From Lacrimispora xylanolytica (GTDB lineage: Bacteria; Bacillota; Clostridia; Lachnospirales; Lachnospiraceae), in assembly GCF_026723765.1 (NCBI RefSeq), contig NZ_CP113524.1:62001-126000 (forward strand): a stretch of DNA of 64,000 bases, in the 5' to 3' direction. The notes under the pieces are model-generated. The model ran no database searches. It was given only the letters and a program-made list of their open reading frames with translations, and had not been told where the DNA came from. Made by a program: the position numbers and the translations under genes. This document shows, piece after piece, positions 27,377 through 36,238 of this stretch. The stretch's first letter is position 1. Each line of letters opens with the position of its first letter.

Positions 27377-27605
27377 GTTTGTTTTCATGGGCAATGAAGT
27401 TATATGCAAAATTATAGGCATCAACATATACGTTGGCAATAGGGAAAATGGAATCCTGAGCTATGTAACCATCTGCAGGAAGTTCACTTGATCTAAAAGC
27501 GGATTGTATATAGGCGAGAGCAATGTTGTGCGCAGCTGTTTCTGGATTCATAGGGCGAATTTCAGATATTTCTGAAAAGGACATGCCAAATTTGTTATCG
27601 GTCAT
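27357..27605 (-). CDS. Small hypothetical protein, reverse strand (82 aa)
   Basis: MTDNKFGMSFSEISEIRPMN start with AAAGGAG at good distance; a segment HNIALAYIQSAFRSSELPAD follows. It is reminiscent of small phage proteins of about 80 aa with an early Ala-rich helix. Being on the opposite strand inside the early operon suggests separate control. No function can be assigned. Confidence 0.6.
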   Translation of the reverse strand: MTDNKFGMSFSEISEIRPMNPETAAHNIALAYIQSAFRSSELPADGYIAQDSIFPIANVYVDAYNFAYNFIAHENKLIDEAE

Positions 27606-27702
27606 TATATTTTCTCCTTTCTTTTGTACTCGACCCTGCACGGCCTGTAAGTACAGTATAAGGAGAATTGAAAAATTTTACAAGAAAGAAGGTGAAGGAA
27701 TC

Positions 27703-27873
27703 ATGATATTTGAAAAATGGATATTAGAAGAACTGGAGGACGTTCCGGTTGATGTGTTGGCAGATTCGATTGAAAAAGGAATACTCAAACCGTTGCTGAT
27801 TAACGATGGCCGCATTGCGGGCTGTGAAAAAGCAGAAACCCCAGGAGCTGCAACTCCCAGGGAATCAAAGTAA
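27703..27873 (+). CDS. Phage hypothetical protein (56 aa)
   Basis: MIFEKWILEELEDVPVDVLA, acidic and helical, with GAAGGTGAAGG before the ATG. In the early operon upstream of the recombination genes. Family not recognised. Confidence 0.6.
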   Translation: MIFEKWILEELEDVPVDVLADSIEKGILKPLLINDGRIAGCEKAETPGAATPRESK

Positions 27874-27925
27874 CAAGTAAATACTATACACCCCTATTAT
27901 AAATGGGGATCAGGAGGATTTCAAG

Positions 27926-28561
27926 ATGGATTCAAAAATTACCAATAATACAGTGGTTTTGGCAGGAGAAGTTGTCTCCGGATTCAGGTACAGTCACGAG
28001 GTTTACGGAGAGGGCTTTTATACAATGACTTTGGCTGTCAAGAGACTTAGTGGGGAGATTGACCACCTTCCGGTAATTATGTCTGATCGGTTACTTGATG
28101 TAGACCAGGACTATACTGGATTGACTATGCAGGTATCCGGACAGTATCGTTCCTACAATAATGTAAAAGGAAATAAAAAGGGATTATCCCTCAATGTATT
28201 TGTTAGAGATTTTTATTTTCTAAGCGCCGATCTGATTGACGCCACTAAGTCAAACAATATTACCCTAACAGGATTTGTCTGCAAGCCACCTGTTTATAGA
28301 AAGACTCCCCTTGGAAGGGAAATCGCTGATTTGCTGCTGGCAGTGAACCGCCCCTATGGGAAGTCTGATTACATACCTTGCATTACCTGGGGAAGAGATG
28401 CCAGATACGCCGCAGGGTTTGAGGTAGGAGCAGCCATTAAGATAACTGGTCGAATCCAGAGCCGTGAGTACTCTAAGCTCCTGGAGAACAACACTGCGGA
28501 GACTCGGACCGCTTATGAGGTTTCTGTTAATCTAATTCATGAATGGAGGATTGCAAGATAA
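27926..28561 (+). CDS. OB-fold single-stranded DNA-binding-like protein
   Basis: 211 aa with two OB-like halves: NNTVVLAGEVVSGFRYSHEV (from about 7) and NNITLTGFVCKPPVYRKTPLGRE (from about 111), the second matching the start of classical SSB domains. It probably binds ssDNA and works with the downstream ATPase and RecT. The stop overlaps the next start (TAATG), so the two genes are translationally coupled. A classical SSB is encoded again at 32129. Confidence 0.8.
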   Translation: MDSKITNNTVVLAGEVVSGFRYSHEVYGEGFYTMTLAVKRLSGEIDHLPVIMSDRLLDVDQDYTGLTMQVSGQYRSYNNVKGNKKGLSLNVFVRDFYFLSADLIDATKSNNITLTGFVCKPPVYRKTPLGREIADLLLAVNRPYGKSDYIPCITWGRDARYAAGFEVGAAIKITGRIQSREYSKLLENNTAETRTAYEVSVNLIHEWRIAR

Positions 28562-30483
28562 TGAATTTAAAATTAAAGAATATTCTTATTGAAAACTTTA
28601 AAGGAATTAAGCAGTTGGTCATTGATTTTCAGGAAAGAACTATCATTTCTGGTCAGAATGCAACCGGGAAAACTACCATTATGGATAGTTTCACATGGCT
28701 TCTTTTCAACAAAGACAGTGAGGGAAAAACTGACTTTAATATTCGTCCAAATGATGGACAAGGAGTCCCTATTGATAATCTGGTTATTAAAATATCCGCT
28801 ACACTAGAGGCGGATGGGAAAGAAATAGTACTTACTAAGACCCAGGAGCAGAACTGGGTTAAGAAAAAAGGAAGTGAAGTTTCTCAGTTTCAGGGCAATA
28901 TCAACAAGTATGAAATTAATGAGATTCCCAAGACAGAGAAAGATTACAAAGCCTACATAGATGATCTAATGAATGAGGAGCTGTTTAAGCTGATAACCAG
29001 TCCCCAAGCTTTTACATCACTGAAATGGAAGGATCAGAGAACCATTCTTTTAAAACTGGTTTCAGAAGTTACGGATCGGGATGTTATTTCTTCGAACGAA
29101 AAGTTCCTTGCACTGTCAGAGCGCTTAAAGGATTTCACAGTAGACGATCTGACCGCAAAAGCAAAGAAAGCTTTAAAAGAACTCAACAAAAGGCAGGCGG
29201 AGCTACCGGCCAGAATCGACGAAGCTAGTAAGGGATTGATTCAGGCAGATTTTACGCAGAGTGAATTACTTAAATTGGAGCTTGAAAATCAGATTCGCAG
29301 TCTTGAAGAACAGGAGTCTAATGCCTCCAAGGCGGGCGAGGTCATTTCGGGGATCAACAATGCCATTATGCAAAAGCAATTCGATCTTAGCGATTTAAAG
29401 CGTAAGGCCAATGAAAAATTAGTGGTTCAAAAGCGTGAAATACAGAAACGGATAGACGATGCTAACTACGCTTTTTCAGATGCAATGCGGGAATGTGAAA
29501 GAGTTGAAAGAGAGATTCAGCAGAAAGATGTACTTCTGGAAAGTAATAGAGCCTTTAGGGAAGCGTTGTTAAAGAATCATAAAGAAGTTCAGGCAATGCA
29601 GATAGACTCAAAAGACCTATGTTGCCCTATGTGCAAACAGGCCCTTCCAGCTGATCAGGAGGGTTCTAAAATAGCGGAGTTTCAGGCCAATAAGCTTAAG
29701 AGCTTAGAGGACATTGTAAAAAACGGAAAACAGACTGCAAGCAACATTGCAACCATGGAAACAGAAATAACGGCTCTTACCCAGCACTTGGAAAAATGTA
29801 AAGCCGATAAGATTGAACAGAATAAAAGAAAGACTGCGGCTATGGAAGAGTTGGCGGTTTTACCTCAAGAAGTGGAATTGCAAGATAATTCTGAATACCA
29901 GTCTCTACTAGCCGAAATCGAACAGCTAGAAAATCAGGTTCGTGAAATGGGTACAGGTTCTGGTTATATAAATCAGTTAAGGCAAAAAAAGGAAAGTCTG
30001 GTTCTGGAACTTGATAAGGTTAAAAATATCCTGAATGGAAAAGAAAACAATCAGAGAGTACAGGATCGTATCACAGAGCTACAGCAGGAGCAAAGAGCCA
30101 CTTCGCAACAGATTGCCAACCAGGAAAAGGATCTGTTTCTCCTAGAGGAATTCATAAAGGCTAAGATGGACTTACTTTCCTCGCGGATCAACGCAAAATT
30201 TAAACTGGTTAGTTTCCGCCTTTTTGAAACGCAGATTAATGGTGGGTATAAAGAAACCTGTGAGTGCCTTGTAAATGGTGTTCCATTTAGTTCCTTAAAT
30301 ACAGGCCATAGAGTTGTTGCTGGGTTAGATATCATTTCAGCCCTACAGGGGATTTATGAGGTAACAGCACCAATTTTTATTGATAACGCAGAATCCGTAA
30401 ATGATTTTAATATTCCTGACATGGACGGGCAGTTAATTCTCTTAAAGGTATCAGAAAACAACACATTGGAAGTGGAGGCATAA
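28561..30483 (+). CDS. Rad50/SbcC-like AAA ATPase with zinc-hook motif
   Basis: A 640-aa SMC-type ATPase. The N-terminal P-loop is GQNATGKTT (residues 31-39). Two long coiled coils flank a CPMC motif near residue 355, like the zinc hook of Rad50. The C-terminal ATPase half has FIDNAESVND. No SbcD-like nuclease is next to it, so the phage protein may act with RecT or a host nuclease. The ATG at 28561 is coupled to the OB-fold gene. Confidence 0.88.
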   Translation: MNLKLKNILIENFKGIKQLVIDFQERTIISGQNATGKTTIMDSFTWLLFNKDSEGKTDFNIRPNDGQGVPIDNLVIKISATLEADGKEIVLTKTQEQNWVKKKGSEVSQFQGNINKYEINEIPKTEKDYKAYIDDLMNEELFKLITSPQAFTSLKWKDQRTILLKLVSEVTDRDVISSNEKFLALSERLKDFTVDDLTAKAKKALKELNKRQAELPARIDEASKGLIQADFTQSELLKLELENQIRSLEEQESNASKAGEVISGINNAIMQKQFDLSDLKRKANEKLVVQKREIQKRIDDANYAFSDAMRECERVEREIQQKDVLLESNRAFREALLKNHKEVQAMQIDSKDLCCPMCKQALPADQEGSKIAEFQANKLKSLEDIVKNGKQTASNIATMETEITALTQHLEKCKADKIEQNKRKTAAMEELAVLPQEVELQDNSEYQSLLAEIEQLENQVREMGTGSGYINQLRQKKESLVLELDKVKNILNGKENNQRVQDRITELQQEQRATSQQIANQEKDLFLLEEFIKAKMDLLSSRINAKFKLVSFRLFETQINGGYKETCECLVNGVPFSSLNTGHRVVAGLDIISALQGIYEVTAPIFIDNAESVNDFNIPDMDGQLILLKVSENNTLEVEA

Positions 30484-30486
30484 AGA

Positions 30487-31452
30487 ATGGGCAATGAAAT
30501 TACTACACAGCAGAAGACAGGTATAGCAACTTTTTTAGGAAATGACAAGGTAAGAGCCAACATCATGCAGGTGGTTGGACAGAAGAATACCACGAGGTTT
30601 ATTGCGAGTGTTGTATCCGCAGTTCAGAATACACCAGCCTTGCAGGAATGTAGCAATAATAGCATATTAAGCGCAGCTTTACTAGGGGAGGCTTTGAATC
30701 TTTCCCCTAGCCCGCAACTGGGCCAAATTTACATGGTCCCTTATAAGAAAAAGGACCGTGAGGGTAACGTTATTTCCGTAGACGCTCAGTTCCAACTTGG
30801 AGCCAAGGGGTACAAGCAGCTTGCTATGAGAACAGGGCAATACCTTGATCTTGATGTCGTTTTAGTAAGACAAGGGGAATACCTGGGCAGGGACAGATTG
30901 ACAGGAAAGCATAAATTTGAATTTATAGAAGACGATGCGATTAGAGAAGAACTTCCGGTCATTGGGTATCTGGCATATTTTGAACTTCTTAACGGTTTCA
31001 GAAAGCAGATCTATTGGACCCGGACCAAAATGGAAAAACATGCAGACCAGTACTCTCAAGCATTTAACTTAAATGAGGTTAAGAGTAAAAATTCAAAGTA
31101 TGATCGGGTTTCCTATGAGGACTTTTTAGCAGGAAAGTATCCAGAGAAGGACTCATGGAAATACTCCAGCTTTTGGTATAAGAGCTTTGACGAGATGGCA
31201 GAAAAGACCATGATCCGGCAGTTAATCAGCAAGTGGGGCATTATGAGTATTGAAATGTCCGACGCATACGAGCGGGACATGGCAGTCATAAATGAAGACG
31301 GAAGCCCGCGGTATATTGACAATGAAACAATCAATCAGCATGAAAGCAATTTAAGTCAGGCAAATACGGTTGATTTTGAGGAAGTACCAGAGACAGTGTC
31401 AGAGGCAGTCAGTAATGAAGTTGTCCAGCAAACTGGTGGTGATCCATTTTGA
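30487..31452 (+). CDS. recT: RecT-family single-strand annealing protein
   Basis: A 321-aa protein. SILSAALLGEALNLSPSPQLGQ and QFQLGAKGYKQLAMRTGQY are hallmarks of the RecT/RedB annealing family. It coats and anneals ssDNA during phage recombination and replication. The C-terminal 50 residues are acidic and low in complexity. It lies 3 bases after the Rad50-like gene and overlaps the metallo-hydrolase start. Confidence 0.94.
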   Translation: MGNEITTQQKTGIATFLGNDKVRANIMQVVGQKNTTRFIASVVSAVQNTPALQECSNNSILSAALLGEALNLSPSPQLGQIYMVPYKKKDREGNVISVDAQFQLGAKGYKQLAMRTGQYLDLDVVLVRQGEYLGRDRLTGKHKFEFIEDDAIREELPVIGYLAYFELLNGFRKQIYWTRTKMEKHADQYSQAFNLNEVKSKNSKYDRVSYEDFLAGKYPEKDSWKYSSFWYKSFDEMAEKTMIRQLISKWGIMSIEMSDAYERDMAVINEDGSPRYIDNETINQHESNLSQANTVDFEEVPETVSEAVSNEVVQQTGGDPF

Positions 31453-32114
31453 GAATAACATGTTTAGGGAGCGGATCGGCAGGCAACTGCTATCTGCTCC
31501 ACAATGAAACAGAATGCTTGGTTATTGAAGCAGGAATACCGTTTAAAGAGGTCAAGAAAGCCCTGGATTTTAATATCAGAAAGATTGTAGGGATAGTGGT
31601 GTCACATGAGCATGGTGATCATGCTAAGTACCTACATGAGTACATAAAAGTTGGTATACCTGTCATGGCTCCAAGCATGGGACACATAACCGGAGCGCTA
31701 ACAGCAATAAGTAAGCCTTTCGCTGTCAGGTCGTTTCCTCTGGTTCACGATGTACCGTGTACCGGATTCCTGATTGAGCACTCGGAAGTTGGCAGGCTAC
31801 TTTTTGTTACTGATACCGAGTATGTAAGGTATAGATTTAAAAACCTAAACCACATCATGGTTGAGTGTAATTATAGCAATGAATTGTTGCAAGCATACCA
31901 TGAAAGCCTACAAGGTCGAATCAAACTAACACATATGGAGCTTAGTACCTGTAAGGACTTCATTCAGGCAAATAAAGGTCATGAGTTGAAAACGGTATGC
32001 CTGTTGCATCTTTCAGGCAGGACCAGTGATGAAGTGGTTTTTAAGAAAGAAGTCAAAGAGTTAATAGAATGTCCTGTTTATGTAGCAGATAAGGGGCTTG
32101 AATATGAACTATAG
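31449..32114 (+). CDS. MBL-fold metallo-hydrolase
   Basis: A 221-aa beta-lactamase-fold protein with the metal motif SHEHGDHAKYL (His53, His55, Asp57, His58) and further ligands FVTDTEY and VCLLHLSG. Phage members next to RecT are often annotated as nuclease-like MBL proteins, and a role in recombination is likely but not proven. Starts at TTG overlapping the recT stop, with GGTGGTGAT before it. Confidence 0.88.
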   Translation: MRITCLGSGSAGNCYLLHNETECLVIEAGIPFKEVKKALDFNIRKIVGIVVSHEHGDHAKYLHEYIKVGIPVMAPSMGHITGALTAISKPFAVRSFPLVHDVPCTGFLIEHSEVGRLLFVTDTEYVRYRFKNLNHIMVECNYSNELLQAYHESLQGRIKLTHMELSTCKDFIQANKGHELKTVCLLHLSGRTSDEVVFKKEVKELIECPVYVADKGLEYEL

Positions 32115-32128
32115 AGGAGGAATGACAT

Positions 32129-32560
32129 ATTAATAAGGTGATTTTAATAGGCAGGCTAACCAGGGATCCAGAGGTTAGATATTCAGACGGTGGTCATACC
32201 GTTGCCCGTTTTTCAGTAGCGGTTGATAGGGAATTCAAAAAAGAAAATGAACAGACTGCAGATTTCATCGGTTGCGTGGCTTTCGGAAAAACTGCGGAGT
32301 TTGTTGAAAAGTATTTCTTTCAAGGAAACAAAATTGTTATTGAAGGACGTATTCAGACAGGTTCCTACACTAACCAGGATGGACAAAAAGTTTATACGAC
32401 GGATGTAGTTGCAGAGAATGTGGAATTTGGAGAATCTAAGAATTCAAATAATACCGCAGGTGCACCCAGTGAAGCAAGGCCAGCACCCAGTAGCGCAATT
32501 GGTGATGGATTCATGAAAATTCCTGACAGTGTCGAAGACGAAGGTCTTCCATTCAACTAA
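32129..32560 (+). CDS. ssb: Single-stranded DNA-binding protein (ATT start)
   Basis: Classical SSB with OB fold (VILIGRLTRDPEVRYSDGG, FIGCVAFGKTAEF) and an acidic tail ending DEGLPFN that recruits partners. Family members begin M-N-K-V-I-L-I-G. Here the matching frame reads ATT AAT AAG GTG; AGGAGG lies 8 bases before the ATT, whereas the GTG at 32138 is 17 bases away. I therefore place the start at ATT (143 aa); a GTG start would remove three residues of the first strand. Confidence 0.85.
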   Translation: MNKVILIGRLTRDPEVRYSDGGHTVARFSVAVDREFKKENEQTADFIGCVAFGKTAEFVEKYFFQGNKIVIEGRIQTGSYTNQDGQKVYTTDVVAENVEFGESKNSNNTAGAPSEARPAPSSAIGDGFMKIPDSVEDEGLPFN

Positions 32561-32571
32561 GGAGGGATCAG

Positions 32572-33042
32572 ATGGTAATACAAATTGATTCCAGAGAGAA
32601 AGCCAGGGCAATCCGTAAAATCGTAGACGCTTTCGATCAGCAGGGAGTGCAACACTTCATTAGCAAGCTTCATGTAGGTGATTACATGAATTTTGATAAT
32701 CCACGGTTAATCATAGACCGCAAACAAAATTTAACCGAGGTAGCGTCTAACGTATGCCAGGGTCACAAAAGGTTTACTGATGAATTAAGAAGGGCGCAGG
32801 AGATAGGTGTCAAGGTGATTATTCTGGTAGAGCACAGTAACCAGATCAAGAACATTGACGATGTTCACGAATGGAATAATCCACGTCTGAAAACTTCTCC
32901 TAAGGCAGTTACCGGAGAAAAGCTGGAAAAGATATTAAAGACCATGGAACGTAAGTATGATACGCAATTTCTGTTTTGCGACAAATTACATACTGGTAAA
33001 AGGATTGTTGAACTTTTAGGAGGTGTCTCTGGTGACCGTTGA
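32572..33042 (+). CDS. ERCC4-type nuclease domain protein
   Basis: A 156-aa protein with the XPF/Mus81 nuclease pattern: IDSRE near residue 5, GDY near 37, IDRK near 49 and a later ELRRAQEIG. All acidic and basic positions of the catalytic set look present. Likely cleaves branched DNA during phage replication or recombination. It overlaps the next gene by 11 bases. Confidence 0.88.
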   Translation: MVIQIDSREKARAIRKIVDAFDQQGVQHFISKLHVGDYMNFDNPRLIIDRKQNLTEVASNVCQGHKRFTDELRRAQEIGVKVIILVEHSNQIKNIDDVHEWNNPRLKTSPKAVTGEKLEKILKTMERKYDTQFLFCDKLHTGKRIVELLGGVSGDR

Positions 33043-33562
33043 GGAAATCAAAGATACTTACAGCATGAGGGATATTGTGGCCCGGTACGGCTACCAACCG
33101 AATCGTGGGGGATTTATTTCTTGCCCGTTCCATCAAGGGGATAGGCAAGGTTCCCTCAAGGTTTACAATCGTGACTTCCATTGTCATGCCTGTGGTGCCA
33201 ATGGGGATATATTTTCCTTTGTTCAAATGATGGACAATGTTGGATTTAAAGAGGCGTTCATCGAATTGGGAGGGGATTATGGCTCCATAGACAAAGTAAG
33301 CCTGTCTCAGATATTAATGAGAAAAAGGGAACGGGAAGCAACTCGCAGACATGAAGAGGCTTTTAATGCATGGAAAAAGCGAAAGCTGATTGAAGTCTGC
33401 CGGTCACTTCGAATGTACGACGAACTGGAAATGATTTTCGAACCACTCTCGGACGAATGGGGAGTGGTAATTAATAAAAAACAAGTCTTGGTAGAAGATT
33501 ACAGTATTTTAGTATCTGGCAACCGGGAGGAGCAAGAGGAGTTGAGAAGCTTAAATGAATGA
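33032..33562 (+). CDS. CHC2 zinc-finger primase-like protein
   Basis: 176 aa. The N-terminal CHC2 zinc finger (FISCPFHQGD then FHCHACGANGDIF) is that of DnaG-type primases. The polymerase TOPRIM domain is absent, so this is either the zinc-binding half of a split primase or a template-recognition factor that works with the helicase after it. Start GTG at 33032 follows AGGAGG; an earlier GTG at 33023 lies in the spacing. Confidence 0.88.
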   Translation: MTVEEIKDTYSMRDIVARYGYQPNRGGFISCPFHQGDRQGSLKVYNRDFHCHACGANGDIFSFVQMMDNVGFKEAFIELGGDYGSIDKVSLSQILMRKREREATRRHEEAFNAWKKRKLIEVCRSLRMYDELEMIFEPLSDEWGVVINKKQVLVEDYSILVSGNREEQEELRSLNE

Positions 33563-35396
33563 ACCTTTAAAGGTGTACACCCAGGAAGAATTTAATACCG
33601 AAGAGCCTTATATGCTCCTTTACTCTCACCGGGACGATGGGTTTAAATACATGCAGCTTTTTAATGAATTAGCTGCCAATGCTGAGAAGGTAGGGTTTCG
33701 ACGTTTCGGTACCATGGTCAAGGCTTACTTCGCGCAGCATGGTGATAAAAAGAGCATGAACAGTGTTGTAAATAACGTCACTAACTTTAAGGACCAGCCG
33801 ATTGAACTTTATACCGGGGATTGGATTGCAAATGATGAAGGCATTGTAAGACGCAACGACAAACAAGGGCTTGATGTAGCCTGTACGCACCCAATTCTAC
33901 CCGTTCAAAGGCTTGTCAACATTGAAGATGAAAGCGTAAGGCTTCGGCTCATGTTCCGCAGAAATTACGGAGCCTGGGGGAGTGTGGTGGCGGCTAAGAA
34001 AGCATTGTTTACGGCAAATGGTATAAAGGATCTTGCTGACAAGGACATATCTGTATCGGACAAAAATGCTTCCTATTTGGTGGAGTACTTACAAAATATT
34101 GATGATCTTAATCATGACATTATTCCAAGAGTCCAGTCAGTAAGTCACTTGGGCTGGACGAAAACAGGACATTTTTGTCCATATACTGGAAACCTGGAGT
34201 TTGATGGTCAGGACAATTTTAGAAAAATCTTTCAGTCTGTCAGTTCAGAGGGAAAGTTGGAATCTTGGGTTACTGAGGTTAGAAAGGTACGAAAAACAAA
34301 TTCACCGGCAAAAATCGCCTTGGCTGCAAGCTTTGCATCAGTAGTTCTGAAAACCATAGGGAAACTTAACTTTATCGTACATCTTTGGGGAGGGACTGAG
34401 ACTGGTAAAACAGTGGCCCAGCTTCTTGCTGTATCAGTATGGGCCAACCCGAACGATGATGCCAGTTACCTTCAGACGTTCAACGGAACCCCGGTAGGTT
34501 TGGAGCAATTAGCAGGCTTTGTAAACAATCTTCCTCTGATACTTGATGAGTTTCAGTTGGTGAAAGACAAGAAATCCTTTGAGCAGGCAGTCTATATTTT
34601 GTGTGAGGGTATAGGAAAGACCAGAGGAGCAAAAACAGGAGGTCTCCAGAATACTCTTACATGGAAGAATTGCACCATTACATCCGGAGAATCTCCCATT
34701 ACCCATAATGCATCAGGTGGTGGATCTGTAAACCGTATCATTGAAATTGAGTGTCGGGAAAAGCTATTTAAGGATGTGCACGGGCTGTTAGAGGTTATAA
34801 GGACGAATTACGGCCATGCCGGACGGTTGTTCATGGGGTTTCTATCAACGGAAGGGGCTAAGGAAAAAGCCAAGAATTATTATAAGCAGTTCTACCAAGA
34901 ACTAGGGACTTCTTCAACCGAAAAGCAGACGATGGCAGCTGCAGCAATTCTGACCGCTGACGCTTTGGCGACAGAATGGATATTTTGTGATGGACAAGCA
35001 TTGACCGTGGCCGATATAGAAAAGCATCTTCATACCAAAGAAAACGTCGATGTAGGCGCTCGTGGTTTTGAGTATATACAGGACTTCTGCGTCAGCAATC
35101 AAGCAAAGTTTGAGAATGGTTCTGATCCCTGCTATGGATCCATTAAAGGGGACGAGGTCCGTATAATACGGAATGTCTATGAAAAGATCTGTGAAGATGG
35201 AGGTTTTAATCCTAAGGCGTTGCTGTCATGGCTTGATCAGAACGGGCGGCTCACCAAAGACAACCAGGGCAATCTGTATAAATCAACAAATGTATACGGA
35301 AAATCTGCTAGATGTGCCTGTATTAATGTGGCAGAAGGCATTCAAAAGGAAGCCGAGTTCGTGTCCGTAGGTGATGGGGAATTACCTTTTAAGTAA
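33555..35396 (+). CDS. DUF927-type replicative helicase/primase protein
   Basis: A 613-aa protein. The centre has a P-loop, LWGGTETGKTVAQLL (near residue 280), and the acidic stretch LILDEFQLV that acts as Walker B, as in DUF927 helicases of phages and plasmids. The N-terminal 150 residues resemble no domain I can name. It overlaps the primase finger gene by 8 bases. With that gene it forms the replication module, and the repeat array follows its stop. Confidence 0.88.
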   Translation: MNEPLKVYTQEEFNTEEPYMLLYSHRDDGFKYMQLFNELAANAEKVGFRRFGTMVKAYFAQHGDKKSMNSVVNNVTNFKDQPIELYTGDWIANDEGIVRRNDKQGLDVACTHPILPVQRLVNIEDESVRLRLMFRRNYGAWGSVVAAKKALFTANGIKDLADKDISVSDKNASYLVEYLQNIDDLNHDIIPRVQSVSHLGWTKTGHFCPYTGNLEFDGQDNFRKIFQSVSSEGKLESWVTEVRKVRKTNSPAKIALAASFASVVLKTIGKLNFIVHLWGGTETGKTVAQLLAVSVWANPNDDASYLQTFNGTPVGLEQLAGFVNNLPLILDEFQLVKDKKSFEQAVYILCEGIGKTRGAKTGGLQNTLTWKNCTITSGESPITHNASGGGSVNRIIEIECREKLFKDVHGLLEVIRTNYGHAGRLFMGFLSTEGAKEKAKNYYKQFYQELGTSSTEKQTMAAAAILTADALATEWIFCDGQALTVADIEKHLHTKENVDVGARGFEYIQDFCVSNQAKFENGSDPCYGSIKGDEVRIIRNVYEKICEDGGFNPKALLSWLDQNGRLTKDNQGNLYKSTNVYGKSARCACINVAEGIQKEAEFVSVGDGELPFK

Positions 35397-35400
35397 AGAA

Positions 35401-35701
35401 ATTACACTTATTTTTAAGAAATTACAATTCGAAACATGGATTTTGTAATCTGAGAATGTAGGTTTTATGCGGGCTAGAGGGCATAAATTACAAAATTACA
35501 GAAATTACAAACTTTTTATACCTTACACGTAAGCACATATATTTTTTGAAAAATTAGTAACTTACATACAACGCACGTATGAGGAAAAATAATTTGTAAT
35601 CTTGTAATTTTGTAATCTTTCTTAAAAAACGTAGGAAAACCAAGGGTTTAAGAGGTGTAAAAAGATTACAAAGCACTGCGACAAATTGTAATTGTTGTAA
35701 T
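35401..35701. repeat. ATTACA/TGTAAT repeat array, candidate replication origin
   Basis: A 320-base non-coding stretch with six ATTACA (35401, 35421, 35487, 35495, 35504, 35665) and six TGTAAT (35444, 35595, 35603, 35611, 35687, 35696). Two clusters are phased at 8-9 bp and point toward each other (35487-35509 and 35595-35616), separated by an AT-rich segment with palindromes around ACGTAAG. Position directly after the helicase gene suggests an origin with iterons, or a regulator-binding array; this is inference. Confidence 0.6.
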
Positions 35702-35715
35702 AAATCGGAGGAATT

Positions 35716-36084
35716 ATGACGGAAACAGGAATAAATGAGTATCGGTCTTTGCTTGGAACCTTGAAACGTAATAAAGAAAATATACCCCTCCAGCAGTTAA
35801 AGACCGAATATCAGAAGGGATATGACCAGCTAACACAAAGAATACAGTCCATGACCAGGGAAGTCATTCTGGATGTGATTATTGAGGGATTACGGATTGA
35901 ACGTCCCCAGGCTGATAAGTGGTACATGGAGATTAATTCAGCAACCAGGGAATCCGGATATATGAAAAAGGCAAGTCAAGCAGCTTTCCTCCAGCAGGAT
36001 GCTGATCTGGTTCTTGAATATGCCAATAAGCTGCGGGAGATTGTTCATAGCACTGTGAAAGGGTGTGAAAAAAATGCCGGCTAA
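35716..36084 (+). CDS. Phage hypothetical protein (122 aa)
   Basis: Helical, soluble: MTETGINEYRSLLGTLKRNK onward, with GGAGGAATT before the ATG. It is the first gene after the repeat array and overlaps the next gene by 11 bases. I recognise no domain. Confidence 0.75.
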   Translation: MTETGINEYRSLLGTLKRNKENIPLQQLKTEYQKGYDQLTQRIQSMTREVILDVIIEGLRIERPQADKWYMEINSATRESGYMKKASQAAFLQQDADLVLEYANKLREIVHSTVKGCEKNAG

Positions 36085-36238
36085 GAGAAAGACTAATGCT
36101 CTTCCTCCACAGAAAATCTACATCTGCTATATCTGCGGAAAAGAGATTCACGGAGATTGTGAGCACATAACAACTAGGAGGCGTACCGAGTTGCACATAC
36201 ATTTTGAGTGTGTGCCGGGAAAGGGGAATAAATCATGA
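36074..36238 (+). CDS. Small zinc-finger-like protein (54 aa)
   Basis: MPAKRKTNALPPQKIYICYI start; Cys-X2-Cys at CYIC, then a basic segment (ITTRRRTELHIHFECV) with His and Cys residues that could complete a zinc site. AAAGGGTG precedes the ATG and the stop overlaps the next start (ATGA). Probably a small nucleic acid-binding phage protein. Confidence 0.75.
   Translation: MPAKRKTNALPPQKIYICYICGKEIHGDCEHITTRRRTELHIHFECVPGKGNKS

Noticed and set aside
27523-27702. Longer start (27523) for the 56-aa early phage protein
   Set aside because: The extra part is antisense to the small reverse-strand gene; the ATG at 27703 has a ribosome site.
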